Part shown: in pieces, positions 36,203 through 44,040 of the stretch
Layout: each line of letters opens with the position of its first letter
Numbering within the stretch: the stretch's first letter is position 1
Assembly: GCF_014636475.1 (NCBI RefSeq)
Contig: NZ_BMEL01000003.1
Location: 620,001 to 684,000 of the forward strand
Length of the DNA stretch: 64,000 nucleotides
Origin: Halobacillus andaensis
GTDB taxonomy: Bacteria; Bacillota; Bacilli; Bacillales; Halobacillaceae
Reading direction: 5' to 3'
Position numbers and translations under genes: made by a program
Notes under the pieces: model-generated
What the model was told of the DNA's origin: nothing
Seen by the model: the letters and a program-made list of their open reading frames with translations, nothing else
Database searches by the model: none

Positions 36203-37681
36203 TTAGAACCAGTTAAACGTTTCAGGCTTAAGGTTTTGGAAAATATGCTTCGTTTCTGTATATTCTTCAATACCTAGTCGGCCTAGTTCGCGTCCAATAC
36301 CAGACTGCTTAAACCCACCCCACGGGGCGTGTGGGAAATACAGGTTGAATTCATTGATCCAAACTGTACCCATGCGCATCTTCGCGGCACAGCGTTCAGC
36401 TTTTGCAATATCGTTTGTGAAAACCCCGCCAGCAAGTCCATAGATGGAGTCATTCGCAAGCTTTACGGCTTCTTTTTCTGTACTGAATTTCTCAACCGTG
36501 ATAACCGGACCAAAACCTTCCTCTTGCACCACAGTCATGTCTGTTGTGCAGTCGGTGAAAATCGTAGGCAGGTAGAAAAAGCCATTTTGCAATTCCGGAT
36601 CTTCCGGGCGTTTGCCGCCAACGGCTAAGGTGGCGCCTTCTTTAACCCCTGCTTCTACATACTTTTCTACTTTCGCAAGGTGGTCAGCTGAAATGAGCGG
36701 TCCCATTTGAGTATCCTCGTCAAATCCACTTCCCAGCTTGAATTTCTTCACTCGCTCTACAAGCGCGTTCACGAACTCATCGTGAATGCTTTCTTCCACA
36801 ATCAGTCTCGTACCAGCAGAACAGATTTGTCCGGCGTGGAAAAATACGCCGTTCAACGCTTGATCGACAGCAATATCAAAATCAGCATCAGCAAAGATCA
36901 CATTCGGGTTTTTCCCGCCAAGTTCAAGAGCGAGCTTCTTCACATTTGAGCTTGCTGCCTGCATAATTTTCTTTCCTGTCACGATGCCTCCTGTGAAAGA
37001 AATAAGGTCTACATCCGTATTACTAGATAGCTCTGCGCCAACTTTGTCGCCTGCACCAAGAACTAAGTTCGCAACACCAGCAGGTACGCCCGCCTCTTCC
37101 ATGAGTTCAAATACTTTTATATGAGTAAGCGGCGTGATTTCACTTGGCTTTATAATTAACGTGTTTCCAGTCGCAAGCGCTGGTGCTAGTTTCCAGGAGG
37201 CTTGTAGTAAAGGATAATTCCAAGGAGTAATTTGCCCACAAACACCAACTGGTTCATGAACGACTTTACTAATCGAATTCGGCACTGGAGAATCGATAAG
37301 CTCGCCGCCGTCTTTATCTGCAATTTCTGCATAATAACGAAACACACCAGCGATATCATCCATATCTCCGCGGCTTTCTTCTACTGTTTTACCAGTATCC
37401 AATGACTCTAGATAAGCAAGTTCTTCTTTGTCTCTTTCAATTAATTCAGCAATTCTTCTGACGACTGCCCCGCGCTCAGTTGCCGGTGTAGAAGGCCATT
37501 CTCCGTAATCAAATGCTTCTCTCGCTGCAGCGATTGCTTCTTTTGTATCCGATTCGTCCCCTTCTGGAACAACGGCGATAATCTCCTGGTTAAATGGATT
37601 AATAATTTCACGTGTATTCTCTGAGTTTGCGTCCACCCATTTACCATTAATGTATTGTTTTAATTTGAGGTTCAGGTTCAA
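36203..37681 (-). CDS. betB: Betaine aldehyde dehydrogenase
   Basis: Oxidises betaine aldehyde to glycine betaine, the second step after BetA. ALDH family: GQITPWNYPLLQASWK, catalytic Glu in LALELGGKNPN, Cys in FHAGQICSAGTR, and C-terminal [14 protein letters not shown]. About 492 residues. There is no suitable ATG; a TTG at 37681 is 9 bases after GGAG. Another in-frame TTG at 37690 touches that GGAG and is less likely. First gene of betB-betA. No BetI/GbsR-type regulator is seen nearby. Confidence 0.9.
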   Translation of the reverse strand: MNLNLKLKQYINGKWVDANSENTREIINPFNQEIIAVVPEGDESDTKEAIAAAREAFDYGEWPSTPATERGAVVRRIAELIERDKEELAYLESLDTGKTVEESRGDMDDIAGVFRYYAEIADKDGGELIDSPVPNSISKVVHEPVGVCGQITPWNYPLLQASWKLAPALATGNTLIIKPSEITPLTHIKVFELMEEAGVPAGVANLVLGAGDKVGAELSSNTDVDLISFTGGIVTGKKIMQAASSNVKKLALELGGKNPNVIFADADFDIAVDQALNGVFFHAGQICSAGTRLIVEESIHDEFVNALVERVKKFKLGSGFDEDTQMGPLISADHLAKVEKYVEAGVKEGATLAVGGKRPEDPELQNGFFYLPTIFTDCTTDMTVVQEEGFGPVITVEKFSTEKEAVKLANDSIYGLAGGVFTNDIAKAERCAAKMRMGTVWINEFNLYFPHAPWGGFKQSGIGRELGRLGIEEYTETKHIFQNLKPETFNWF

Positions 37682-37790
37682 TTTGATCAACTCCAGTTTT
37701 GAAGTAAGTTAAGTTTGTTAAGAATTTATTTAACGTTTTTAACACTAACATGACTTTTTCATGCTGTCAAAATTAATTCAAGAAATTGAT

Positions 37791-37832
37791 TGACCCCCAT
37801 CGAGCATTACCGCTTTAGCAGAGCGGGGGACA
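37791..37832. repeat. Short GC-rich hairpin repeat (~45 nt family)
   Basis: TGACCCCCAT ... GCGGGGGACAG with an inner GCATTACCGCTTTAGCAG. The same plan (CCCCC, GCATTAGTGCTTAGCAGG, GGGGG) occurs at 56413-56458 and 57512-57561. It lies upstream of betB. Confidence 0.55.
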
Positions 37833-37921
37833 GGAACTTTCATATTGTAAAGTCCATGAGTTGTAAGGAGCTTTACGGATTTTCAACTATCAACTAACTT
37901 AAACAGGAAGTCATTATCCAT

Positions 37922-37959
37922 AAAAAGGCGCTTTCCCTTAACAAGGAAAGCGCCTTTTT
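37922..37959 (-). terminator. Strong terminator of the ATP-grasp/peptidase-like operon
   Basis: Perfect 15-bp inverted repeat AAAAAGGCGCTTTCC (37922-37936) / 37945-37959 with A5 and T5 flanks, 6 bp after the minus-strand stop at 37966. Confidence 0.92.
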
Positions 37960-37965
37960 ACATAA

Positions 37966-39927
37966 TTAATTAATCCAAAGATATTCTTGTCCCCAACTTT
38001 CACGAGCGAGTGTTTCAATCTTTTCTACTACCTCATCTTCCACAGAAGAAGCGTCTCCCTGTTCATAAGGATTAAAATGAAAAGCATATAGCCGGGAGAC
38101 AAATTCGTGGAATGGCAGCGAAGACTCTCCTTCGTATTCACCATTACCCTTTACTTTCGGTTCAATCCCCTGACCCCAATTTTGAGAACTGTCGTTATTA
38201 GGGTTGTAGAAATACACGCGATACTCCCCTTTTGGATCTTTGGCCACACGCTGTATAGTAATCGCATGAAACCCAAGCATTTTCCCATATACTGTCGTGA
38301 CACAGATACCTACAGGGTTCGGATAAATTAACTCATGACCTTCGTTATAATCAGGGTGGTGGGTAGCATAGAACAACCGGACAAATCCCCCATAATCCGT
38401 AATGTTGCTAGTCAAATGATCAAATACTTTACCAAATCCTCTTGGTACCCAATCACCATAAAAAGGCGGATTCACCCATCTATGAGGGTCATCTCCTCTA
38501 AACTGTACGCGGTTTATCATTTCCGCATAAATCCGATCAAGGTGCGGCACCAAAATTAAGGAAACTGGATCTAGCTCCTTATGTAGATCAGGAGCTAAAC
38601 CACCCGTTAAATTTTTGGAATGAATAGCCTGTCCCTCAAAGGTCATAGTAATATCTCCGTCTCGGGCAGCTCGAGGAATCTGTTCAAGAAGATACCCAGG
38701 GTCATGTATGGACCAGAGGCTGAGCGCCCGTGCACTTTGGCAAGTTGGATTTAATCCTTGCCCGATCCCTAAAGGCTGACCAAGCACACTTAGAACACCT
38801 GCGACCATGACATTATTAGCTGTGATCCCCTCATGTTCAGTAAACGCCTCTAAAAGAGTTTGAGCCATATCCGGCTTTATATCCAATTCAACAAGCCTGC
38901 GTAAACCAGGGGCCACAGGGTGGTGGGATAAAACACCTCTTTCCAGCATGCGGGCAAGCCCATATAATGACTGGCGTGTCGGAAGGTGAATGGCCACCTT
39001 AATTAATTCATTAACGAGGACAGCATTCTCCGACAGACTGGCTGCTCCTTTTTCATTTAAGAAAAGAGCTGCCGGAACAAGTTCAGCCTTCGAGCAATTT
39101 AGAAAACGCACTAAAACTACATGGTATGGGGAAACGAGTCCTGTTTCTCTCATGGATTGCCCAAAAGCCTTAGACTCTTTTTCCAATTCCTTGTCTGTCA
39201 TCTCTTTTAATTTGTTTCGGTAATCACTAAACTTGGGAAATTCTTGACTAATGGGTGTCAATTGAGATGTTGCATCATGGTAACGTTGAATTTCCTTGCG
39301 CTTGTCTTCATCGACATCACTGTGCAGCAGCTGTTCTGCTTTTTGAATCATGAGTAATATTCGATTGACCATAATAGGACGCTGTGCTGTTAACCGGTTA
39401 ATTTCTTCCAGCAGAGTACCAGAAACAGCAACTAATGTCATTTCCTCAACAAGCAATTTAAACAGATTTTCCGCACGATCTGTTTCTTCACTTCTCTCAA
39501 TACGTGCTTCTTCCGATTCTTCCGGAAAAATAAAATCAAGATTTAATGCCATTACTTCATTTAAGTAGGCTTTAGCCATATCAGCACTTACTTTTTCATG
39601 TTCATATCTTCCCTGAGCGATGGATAGCATCCGTAATTCGCTTAATAGCGTCACGATGGATTCAATTCCTTCAATCCTTAAGGAAAGATTAACTAAGTTA
39701 GGCTGCAGCTTAGAAGGGTCTTCCCATGGTCCCCCTTCAAATACTCCCGCCTGATCAAATTGATCAGCATAACGATATAGCACCTGCACTCCCTCAAACG
39801 ATCTGGCGAGACGGCTTGTTTCTTGAAATAAATCATTCTGATACAGTCTTTTGGCATATGGTTTTGCATTGTTTAACTTGTTAAATGCTTGTTCGTAACG
39901 ATCTTCTTGATTTATTTGAACTTCCAC
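37966..39927 (-). CDS. Unknown 653-residue protein with papain/calpain-like Cys-His-Asn pattern
   Basis: No named family recognised. Residues 1-380 are mostly helical and charged, with no signal peptide or membrane helix. The C-terminal third holds GQGLNPTCQSARALSLW (Cys396 at the start of a helix, preceded by a Gln), GFHAITIQ (His554) and YFYNPNND (Asn575). The order, spacing and sequence context resemble the Cys-His-Asn triad of papain-like enzymes and the HA...NPWG block of calpains. It could be a protease, transglutaminase-like or amide-forming enzyme; this is inference. Start GTG 39927 is set by AGGAG 9 bp upstream. It begins 14 bp after the ATP-grasp gene, so the two are co-transcribed. 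Confidence 0.75.
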   Translation of the reverse strand: MEVQINQEDRYEQAFNKLNNAKPYAKRLYQNDLFQETSRLARSFEGVQVLYRYADQFDQAGVFEGGPWEDPSKLQPNLVNLSLRIEGIESIVTLLSELRMLSIAQGRYEHEKVSADMAKAYLNEVMALNLDFIFPEESEEARIERSEETDRAENLFKLLVEEMTLVAVSGTLLEEINRLTAQRPIMVNRILLMIQKAEQLLHSDVDEDKRKEIQRYHDATSQLTPISQEFPKFSDYRNKLKEMTDKELEKESKAFGQSMRETGLVSPYHVVLVRFLNCSKAELVPAALFLNEKGAASLSENAVLVNELIKVAIHLPTRQSLYGLARMLERGVLSHHPVAPGLRRLVELDIKPDMAQTLLEAFTEHEGITANNVMVAGVLSVLGQPLGIGQGLNPTCQSARALSLWSIHDPGYLLEQIPRAARDGDITMTFEGQAIHSKNLTGGLAPDLHKELDPVSLILVPHLDRIYAEMINRVQFRGDDPHRWVNPPFYGDWVPRGFGKVFDHLTSNITDYGGFVRLFYATHHPDYNEGHELIYPNPVGICVTTVYGKMLGFHAITIQRVAKDPKGEYRVYFYNPNNDSSQNWGQGIEPKVKGNGEYEGESSLPFHEFVSRLYAFHFNPYEQGDASSVEDEVVEKIETLARESWGQEYLWIN

Positions 39928-39941
39928 TTCAATTTTCTCCT

Positions 39942-41192
39942 TTATATATAGAAATCATGATTATTGAAATCCATTAACGGTGGTTTCACGTGCTCACTGT
40001 CTTGATGATGAAAGAACACGACACCATGAGGAGTTCCAAACCCTTCCATCTCCGGCACCTTACGCTCTTCTGGAGGAAACATTGTATGTTTATGAAATCC
40101 TGGGTGAGTTTCCAGCTCTTTAGGAATATTAAGCGCTTTGATTTGGTTAACCCGTGGGTACACCATTAAGCTCCCCGTATATCCTTTAACTTTCTTTTCG
40201 TTAGGGAAGAAGTTTTTTAGTTCTTTTTCCGTCGTATTCGGATCACAGCACAGGATATGGGCTTTGAATGGGTTAAACCCGTAAGATTCTTGAATCAAAT
40301 CAAATATATTCCCTCCTGGAATTCTATAAGCGACTTCTATAAAATTAATAATTCCATCTTCCGTAATAAAAAATTCCGGATGGATAAAACCATTTTCTAT
40401 TTCAAAAGTTTCTACAAGCTGCTTCACAACTTTGCGGACTAAAGGGCGTTTCCCTTCAATCGTTGGAGAAGGCGGCACCATCATGGAATATCCAAACTCT
40501 ACATATTCAGTGATATTTAAAAATTTAATCTTTCCTTTGTGAACAAACACTTCGCACGAAAGTTGCGACCCATCTAAATGACTTTCCATCAGACAAGGAA
40601 ATAGATCATCCGTCAGACTGTTATCTATTTCATCCTCTTTACGGATCACATGGTGCCCTACAGCTCCAGCTTTAGAAAATGGCTTAATATGGATCGGATC
40701 ATATTCCTCTCCATCATTTTTCAAAAGAACATCGTTCACACGCCTTAGGAATTCTCTAACCTCATCTTTACTTCGCGCTTCCTCGAATACACCTATTTTC
40801 AGGCCTCCGATCTGAGCTCTTCTTTTCATTTTTGCTTTATGTCTAAACAGAAGAGAGTGATGGAAGTCTCGCTTATTCTCTTTTAATAAGGCATTCAGTG
40901 CTCCTGCCCATTCCACCGTATCTTCGAATATAGGAATAACGTGATCTACACCAGCCTCCTTAAGTATTTGTGCTAATTCTTTAGATTTCTCATATACTTG
41001 CTCCATTGGTGTTTCTTTCATGATCTCTTCGAAGTCCCAGCTAATAAAAGGGATACCATACTTTTTCGCATACCCCTCAAAACTTGGCATGCTAACGACT
41101 ACATACGGTCGCTGTAGTTCTTCAACAGCTTCAATTGATTGCAAGCTCCAGCCTATAAGGGCTATTTTTCTGTCTTGTTTCTTAGTAGTCAA
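39942..41192 (-). CDS. ATP-grasp ligase of unknown substrate
   Basis: 416 residues. N-terminal Rossmann-like lobe (KIALIGWSLQSIEAV; DHVIPIFEDTVEWAGALNAL), then an ATP-grasp fold about 115-320 with KPFSKAGAVGHHV (ATP-binding loop), GFIHPEFFIT and NFIEVAYRIPGGN (metal-binding Glu and Arg), and an unusual C-terminal extension of about 90 residues. Such enzymes activate a carboxylate as acyl phosphate and join it to an amine. Start TTG 41192 has AGGAGG 10 bp upstream. Operon with the 653-residue protein. An AblB-type acetyltransferase gene is immediately upstream on the same strand, past a terminator. Confidence 0.82.
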   Translation of the reverse strand: MTTKKQDRKIALIGWSLQSIEAVEELQRPYVVVSMPSFEGYAKKYGIPFISWDFEEIMKETPMEQVYEKSKELAQILKEAGVDHVIPIFEDTVEWAGALNALLKENKRDFHHSLLFRHKAKMKRRAQIGGLKIGVFEEARSKDEVREFLRRVNDVLLKNDGEEYDPIHIKPFSKAGAVGHHVIRKEDEIDNSLTDDLFPCLMESHLDGSQLSCEVFVHKGKIKFLNITEYVEFGYSMMVPPSPTIEGKRPLVRKVVKQLVETFEIENGFIHPEFFITEDGIINFIEVAYRIPGGNIFDLIQESYGFNPFKAHILCCDPNTTEKELKNFFPNEKKVKGYTGSLMVYPRVNQIKALNIPKELETHPGFHKHTMFPPEERKVPEMEGFGTPHGVVFFHHQDSEHVKPPLMDFNNHDFYI

Positions 41193-41217
41193 ATGAAAGA
41201 ATCCTCCTATCTATTTA

Positions 41218-41249
41218 TCAGTTGTTCATCAATTTTTATGACACCTCCT
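41218..41249 (-). promoter_or_regulatory. Second Shine-Dalgarno and mini-ORF in the ATP-grasp leader
   Basis: On the minus strand a strong AGGAGGT (41249-41243) is followed by TTG-ATG-AAC-AAC-TGA (ATG at 41229-41227, stop 41220-41218). Then comes the true AGGAGG and TTG start of the ATP-grasp gene. Two full-strength ribosome sites in tandem within 50 nt suggest a leader mini-ORF that could control translation. It may be chance. Confidence 0.35.
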
Positions 41250-41297
41250 ATCTTTGCCGAATTCATCTTAGTTAATTCGTCCTTGAAGTCGAATAAT

Positions 41298-41340
41298 AAA
41301 AAAAATCAGGAAGGCCCATGAAAGCCCCCCTGATTTTTTT
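41298..41340 (-). terminator. Strong terminator of the AblB-like gene
   Basis: AAAAAAATCAGG pairs with CCTGATTTTTTT (41329-41340). Eight A's (41298-41305) give a U-run on the minus strand. The right arm overlaps the stop codon of the acetyltransferase gene, so read-through to the ATP-grasp gene should be limited. Confidence 0.85.
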
Positions 41341-42175
41341 ATAATGATTTATACCAAATATTCATATCTTCTAAGCCTGTACCGATGTAACTATTCTGAA
41401 TCATACAACCCCCATATGTAAAACCCTGCTGAGCATTTATAATATTCATTCCCATGGAAGTAGCTCTTGTGTAGGAGAACATCGTGCGGATACCTAACTT
41501 CTTCATTCTTTCTTCAAGACGCGAGAACTGATAAGAAAGAAGCCTTTTTCCCCTTTGAGAAGGTAACGTAGCACAGTCGGTAAATTCAGCAGCATCATAT
41601 TTTGGTAAAACATCTGCGGAACATGCACTTACTAATAGGTCACCTTCATATATAAGCGAAAAATAAACATTACTCCTCATAAGTTTGACAATATAGGAAG
41701 GATCATGAATAGGGGTAGGATACTTTGAAAATACGGAATTGTATAGTTCAGCCATTTCTTCTGAATCCACTTCCTCCGCCCACTTGATGGTATAATCATC
41801 TGACAGACTTTCTTTTCTTCTTTGGGATATAGCATTCCTTTTCTGTACCCGAGTAATTACATTCCCCTGATCCGGCTTGTTTCTTGCAGGATTTAAATAT
41901 TTAGCATAAATTTTTGTATCTTCCCCTCTAAAGAAACCCTCTATTTTCCCTTCATATTGAAATGCTAAGTTCTTTACAGCTGCTTCTTCTCCAGTCGCTG
42001 GTTTTACATAAAAGATCAGTTTGTCACAATCCACTTTGGCTGCTATTCTTGTAAGCTTCCGCATAAATCCAGGAACATCCTCTGGGAGATCATAAACTTT
42101 TATTCGCCTGCTTATAGTTTCAATATTCAAACCTTTACCAAACAAGGTCAGTGCAGATATATTTTTAGTCTGCAT
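41339..42175 (-). CDS. ablB: AblB-type (beta-lysine) N-acetyltransferase
   Basis: 278 residues. N-terminal half has the AblB-specific region (SRRIKVYDLPEDVPGFMRKL; EGKIEGFFRGEDTKIYAKYL). The C-terminal GNAT domain has IHDPSYI, FTDCATLPSQRGKRLLSY (acetyl-CoA loop), MGMNIINAQQGFTYGG and LEDMNIWYKSL. This fits the beta-lysine acetyltransferase family that makes the compatible solute N-epsilon-acetyl-beta-lysine. The usual partner ablA (lysine 2,3-aminomutase) is not adjacent or in the window. Start ATG 42175 has GGGGTG upstream. The substrate is uncertain without ablA. Confidence 0.8.
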   Translation of the reverse strand: MQTKNISALTLFGKGLNIETISRRIKVYDLPEDVPGFMRKLTRIAAKVDCDKLIFYVKPATGEEAAVKNLAFQYEGKIEGFFRGEDTKIYAKYLNPARNKPDQGNVITRVQKRNAISQRRKESLSDDYTIKWAEEVDSEEMAELYNSVFSKYPTPIHDPSYIVKLMRSNVYFSLIYEGDLLVSACSADVLPKYDAAEFTDCATLPSQRGKRLLSYQFSRLEERMKKLGIRTMFSYTRATSMGMNIINAQQGFTYGGCMIQNSYIGTGLEDMNIWYKSL

Positions 42176-42349
42176 CGTTTACACCCCTTTTTAAAGTTCG
42201 TACATGGAAAATTGTATTCAATTAGAACGAGGTACATGAGTAACGTTTCTAAAAAATAATTTGGATTAAGGAGTTAAACGTTTAATTCTGAAAACCATTG
42301 ATAGAATTCCATTCATTAAATTAACCTTAGGATCGGATAACCGATGCTA

Positions 42350-42384
42350 CTTGTTGACGAATTCGGTCCAAATTCGTCAACAAG
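42350..42384. repeat. Perfect 14-bp inverted repeat upstream of ablB
   Basis: CTTGTTGACGAATT (42350-42363), a 7-nt loop, then AATTCGTCAACAAG (42371-42384). It is not followed by a T-run. It lies midway in the 468-bp divergent gap between ablB and the DUF421 gene and could be a regulator-binding site or an RNA hairpin. Nothing else is identifiable in that gap. Confidence 0.5.
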
Positions 42385-42643
42385 GTATTTTCCAGCTTAG
42401 AAGGCTGTTGCAGCACCCTAATTAGGCAGCATTGCGTAACCTGTTAAATCAATACATTCAGGGATTTAGGCAAATATAAATTAAGGTAATTCGGGAAAAT
42501 TCTGATCCAAGCTTTTATAAAATCGAGTTTCTTCATTCTTCCATTTATGTTTTAAGCGTACATAGATATTAAGGAAAAAGTAAAAAATAGATAAGAAAGA
42601 TTTTCGTTTTTAAAATGGATTCGATTAGGAAGTGAAGACCTTG

Positions 42644-43345
42644 ATGGATTTTTTCAGTAGCCAGGAATCACTAACTATTGTCCAGTGGGCATTACGTGCT
42701 CTGGTGGGCTTTATCTTTTTAGTGTTTATCGCCAAAATCATGGGCCAGCGATCAATTTCACAATTGAGATTTCTGGATTTTGTCATCGCTTTATTAATCG
42801 GAAACATTATGGCTCACCCATTATCAGATGAAGGACTGGGGTTAACCGGTTCCATAGTGACTATGAGTGTATTGGTCAGTCTTTATCTCCTCGGGGTCTT
42901 TTTTACATTAAGATGGGGGCTTTTAAAGAAACTTTTTGATCCTCCTCCCATTACGCTTATTGAAAAAGGTCAGATTAATTATCAAGGCTTAAAAAAAGCA
43001 AGAATTACAATTGAAAATCTACTAACAGAACTTAGAAAAGAAAAAAATAATGATATTCAAAAAGTCGCTTTGGCTTTATGGGAACCTGGTGGAACAATCT
43101 CGATATTTTTAGATCCTAAACATCAACCTCTAACCCCTTCTGATATGGGGCTATCAACTAAACCTTTCGATCTGCCACGCATTATCATCAGAGAGGGAAA
43201 GATACATCAACGTGAACTCGAACAACTTGGAAAAGATGCACAATGGCTCTCCAACCAAATTAAAATTAAAAATGTCTCCATGCAAGATATTCTTCTAGCT
43301 ACTGTTGATCACGAGGGTAATTTACACATCTGTTTGTATCACTAA
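42644..43345 (+). CDS. DUF421 (YetF-family) membrane protein
   Basis: 233 residues. Three membrane helices in the first 90 residues (VQWALRALVGFIFLVFIAKI; FLDFVIALLIGNIMAHPLSD; GSIVTMSVLVSLYLLGVFFT) and a cytoplasmic C-terminal alpha/beta domain with LIEKGQINYQGLKKARITIE. This is the YetF/YrbG layout of DUF421 proteins in Bacillus. Function not established. ATG 42644 is preferred over GTG 42632 because AGGA is 1 bp from the GTG but 14 bp from the ATG. Confidence 0.85.
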   Translation: MDFFSSQESLTIVQWALRALVGFIFLVFIAKIMGQRSISQLRFLDFVIALLIGNIMAHPLSDEGLGLTGSIVTMSVLVSLYLLGVFFTLRWGLLKKLFDPPPITLIEKGQINYQGLKKARITIENLLTELRKEKNNDIQKVALALWEPGGTISIFLDPKHQPLTPSDMGLSTKPFDLPRIIIREGKIHQRELEQLGKDAQWLSNQIKIKNVSMQDILLATVDHEGNLHICLYH

Positions 43346-43550
43346 CTTATTTTGCGCCACACCCTATAAAAGAGTTTCTTCATTAATAACCTAAATATAT
43401 GTACTTTCATTGGGTTGTTAAGATACCATGCAGTTTTAAAACTTTTATGAAAAAGGCGAAGTATCATTAATCTCACGCCTGTTAGTATAAATTTCAAATA
43501 AATAGGAAATATATTCAATGTGTTGGCTCATTTCCCCTAATCTCCATTTC

Positions 43551-43577
43551 GCCAGGGTTCTCGCCCTGGCTGCTTTT
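43551..43577 (+). terminator. Terminator downstream of the DUF421 gene
   Basis: GCCAGGG (43551-43557) pairs with CCCTGGC (43564-43570), followed by TGCTTTTTTT. It is 206 bp beyond the DUF421 stop, so it ends either a long 3' UTR or a separate small RNA from within 43346-43550. I see no gene in that stretch. Confidence 0.8.
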
Positions 43578-43734
43578 TTTAAACCGAATGGGTGATCCTC
43601 AAGTTCGTTGTTAAAATTAAACTGGAAATAAACTCAATTTTTAGAAATATATTGCCGGTTTAAAGGTCCCTTAAATTGATAAACTAAACCTGTTCCTAAC
43701 AAGGGCTTAAAATTTCTTTAGAGGGTGATCACAG

Positions 43735-43923
43735 ATGAATGGCAGACAAAATGGCAGATCATGGTTAGCTTTAAGTACTGCTGGGGCTATTGGTGCTGCA
43801 GCTATGTATGGAATTTCACGAATGAACCGCAACGGCGGGGTTCAGCAATTAGCTCAAAGAGCAAGACAGAGTCAACCTGCTCAAAACATGCAAAAAGCTC
43901 TCCCAGATATGGATGGGAAATAA
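43735..43923 (+). CDS. Small DUF3918/YrzQ-like protein
   Basis: 62 residues: polar start, one Ala/Gly-rich hydrophobic stretch (SWLALSTAGAIGAAAMYGIS) and a basic Gln-rich tail. It resembles the YrzQ/DUF3918 small proteins of bacilli, but short length makes the call tentative. GAGGGTGATC precedes the ATG and a strong terminator follows, both supporting a real gene. Confidence 0.6.
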   Translation: MNGRQNGRSWLALSTAGAIGAAAMYGISRMNRNGGVQQLAQRARQSQPAQNMQKALPDMDGK

Positions 43924-43926
43924 TTC

Positions 43927-43955
43927 AAAAGCCTCCTCAGCCTGAGGAGGCTTTT
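43927..43955 (+). terminator. Terminator of the small protein gene
   Basis: Perfect 14-bp inverted repeat AAAAGCCTCCTCAG / CTGAGGAGGCTTTT with a 1-nt apparent loop, immediately after the stop. Confidence 0.88.
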
Positions 43956-44040
43956 AAACAAATTTCATTGGCAAAATTACGCCGCTTTATAATCATAATT
44001 TGAGACAGATTTATTTAAAGGAAAAGGAGTCAGAGATTTT

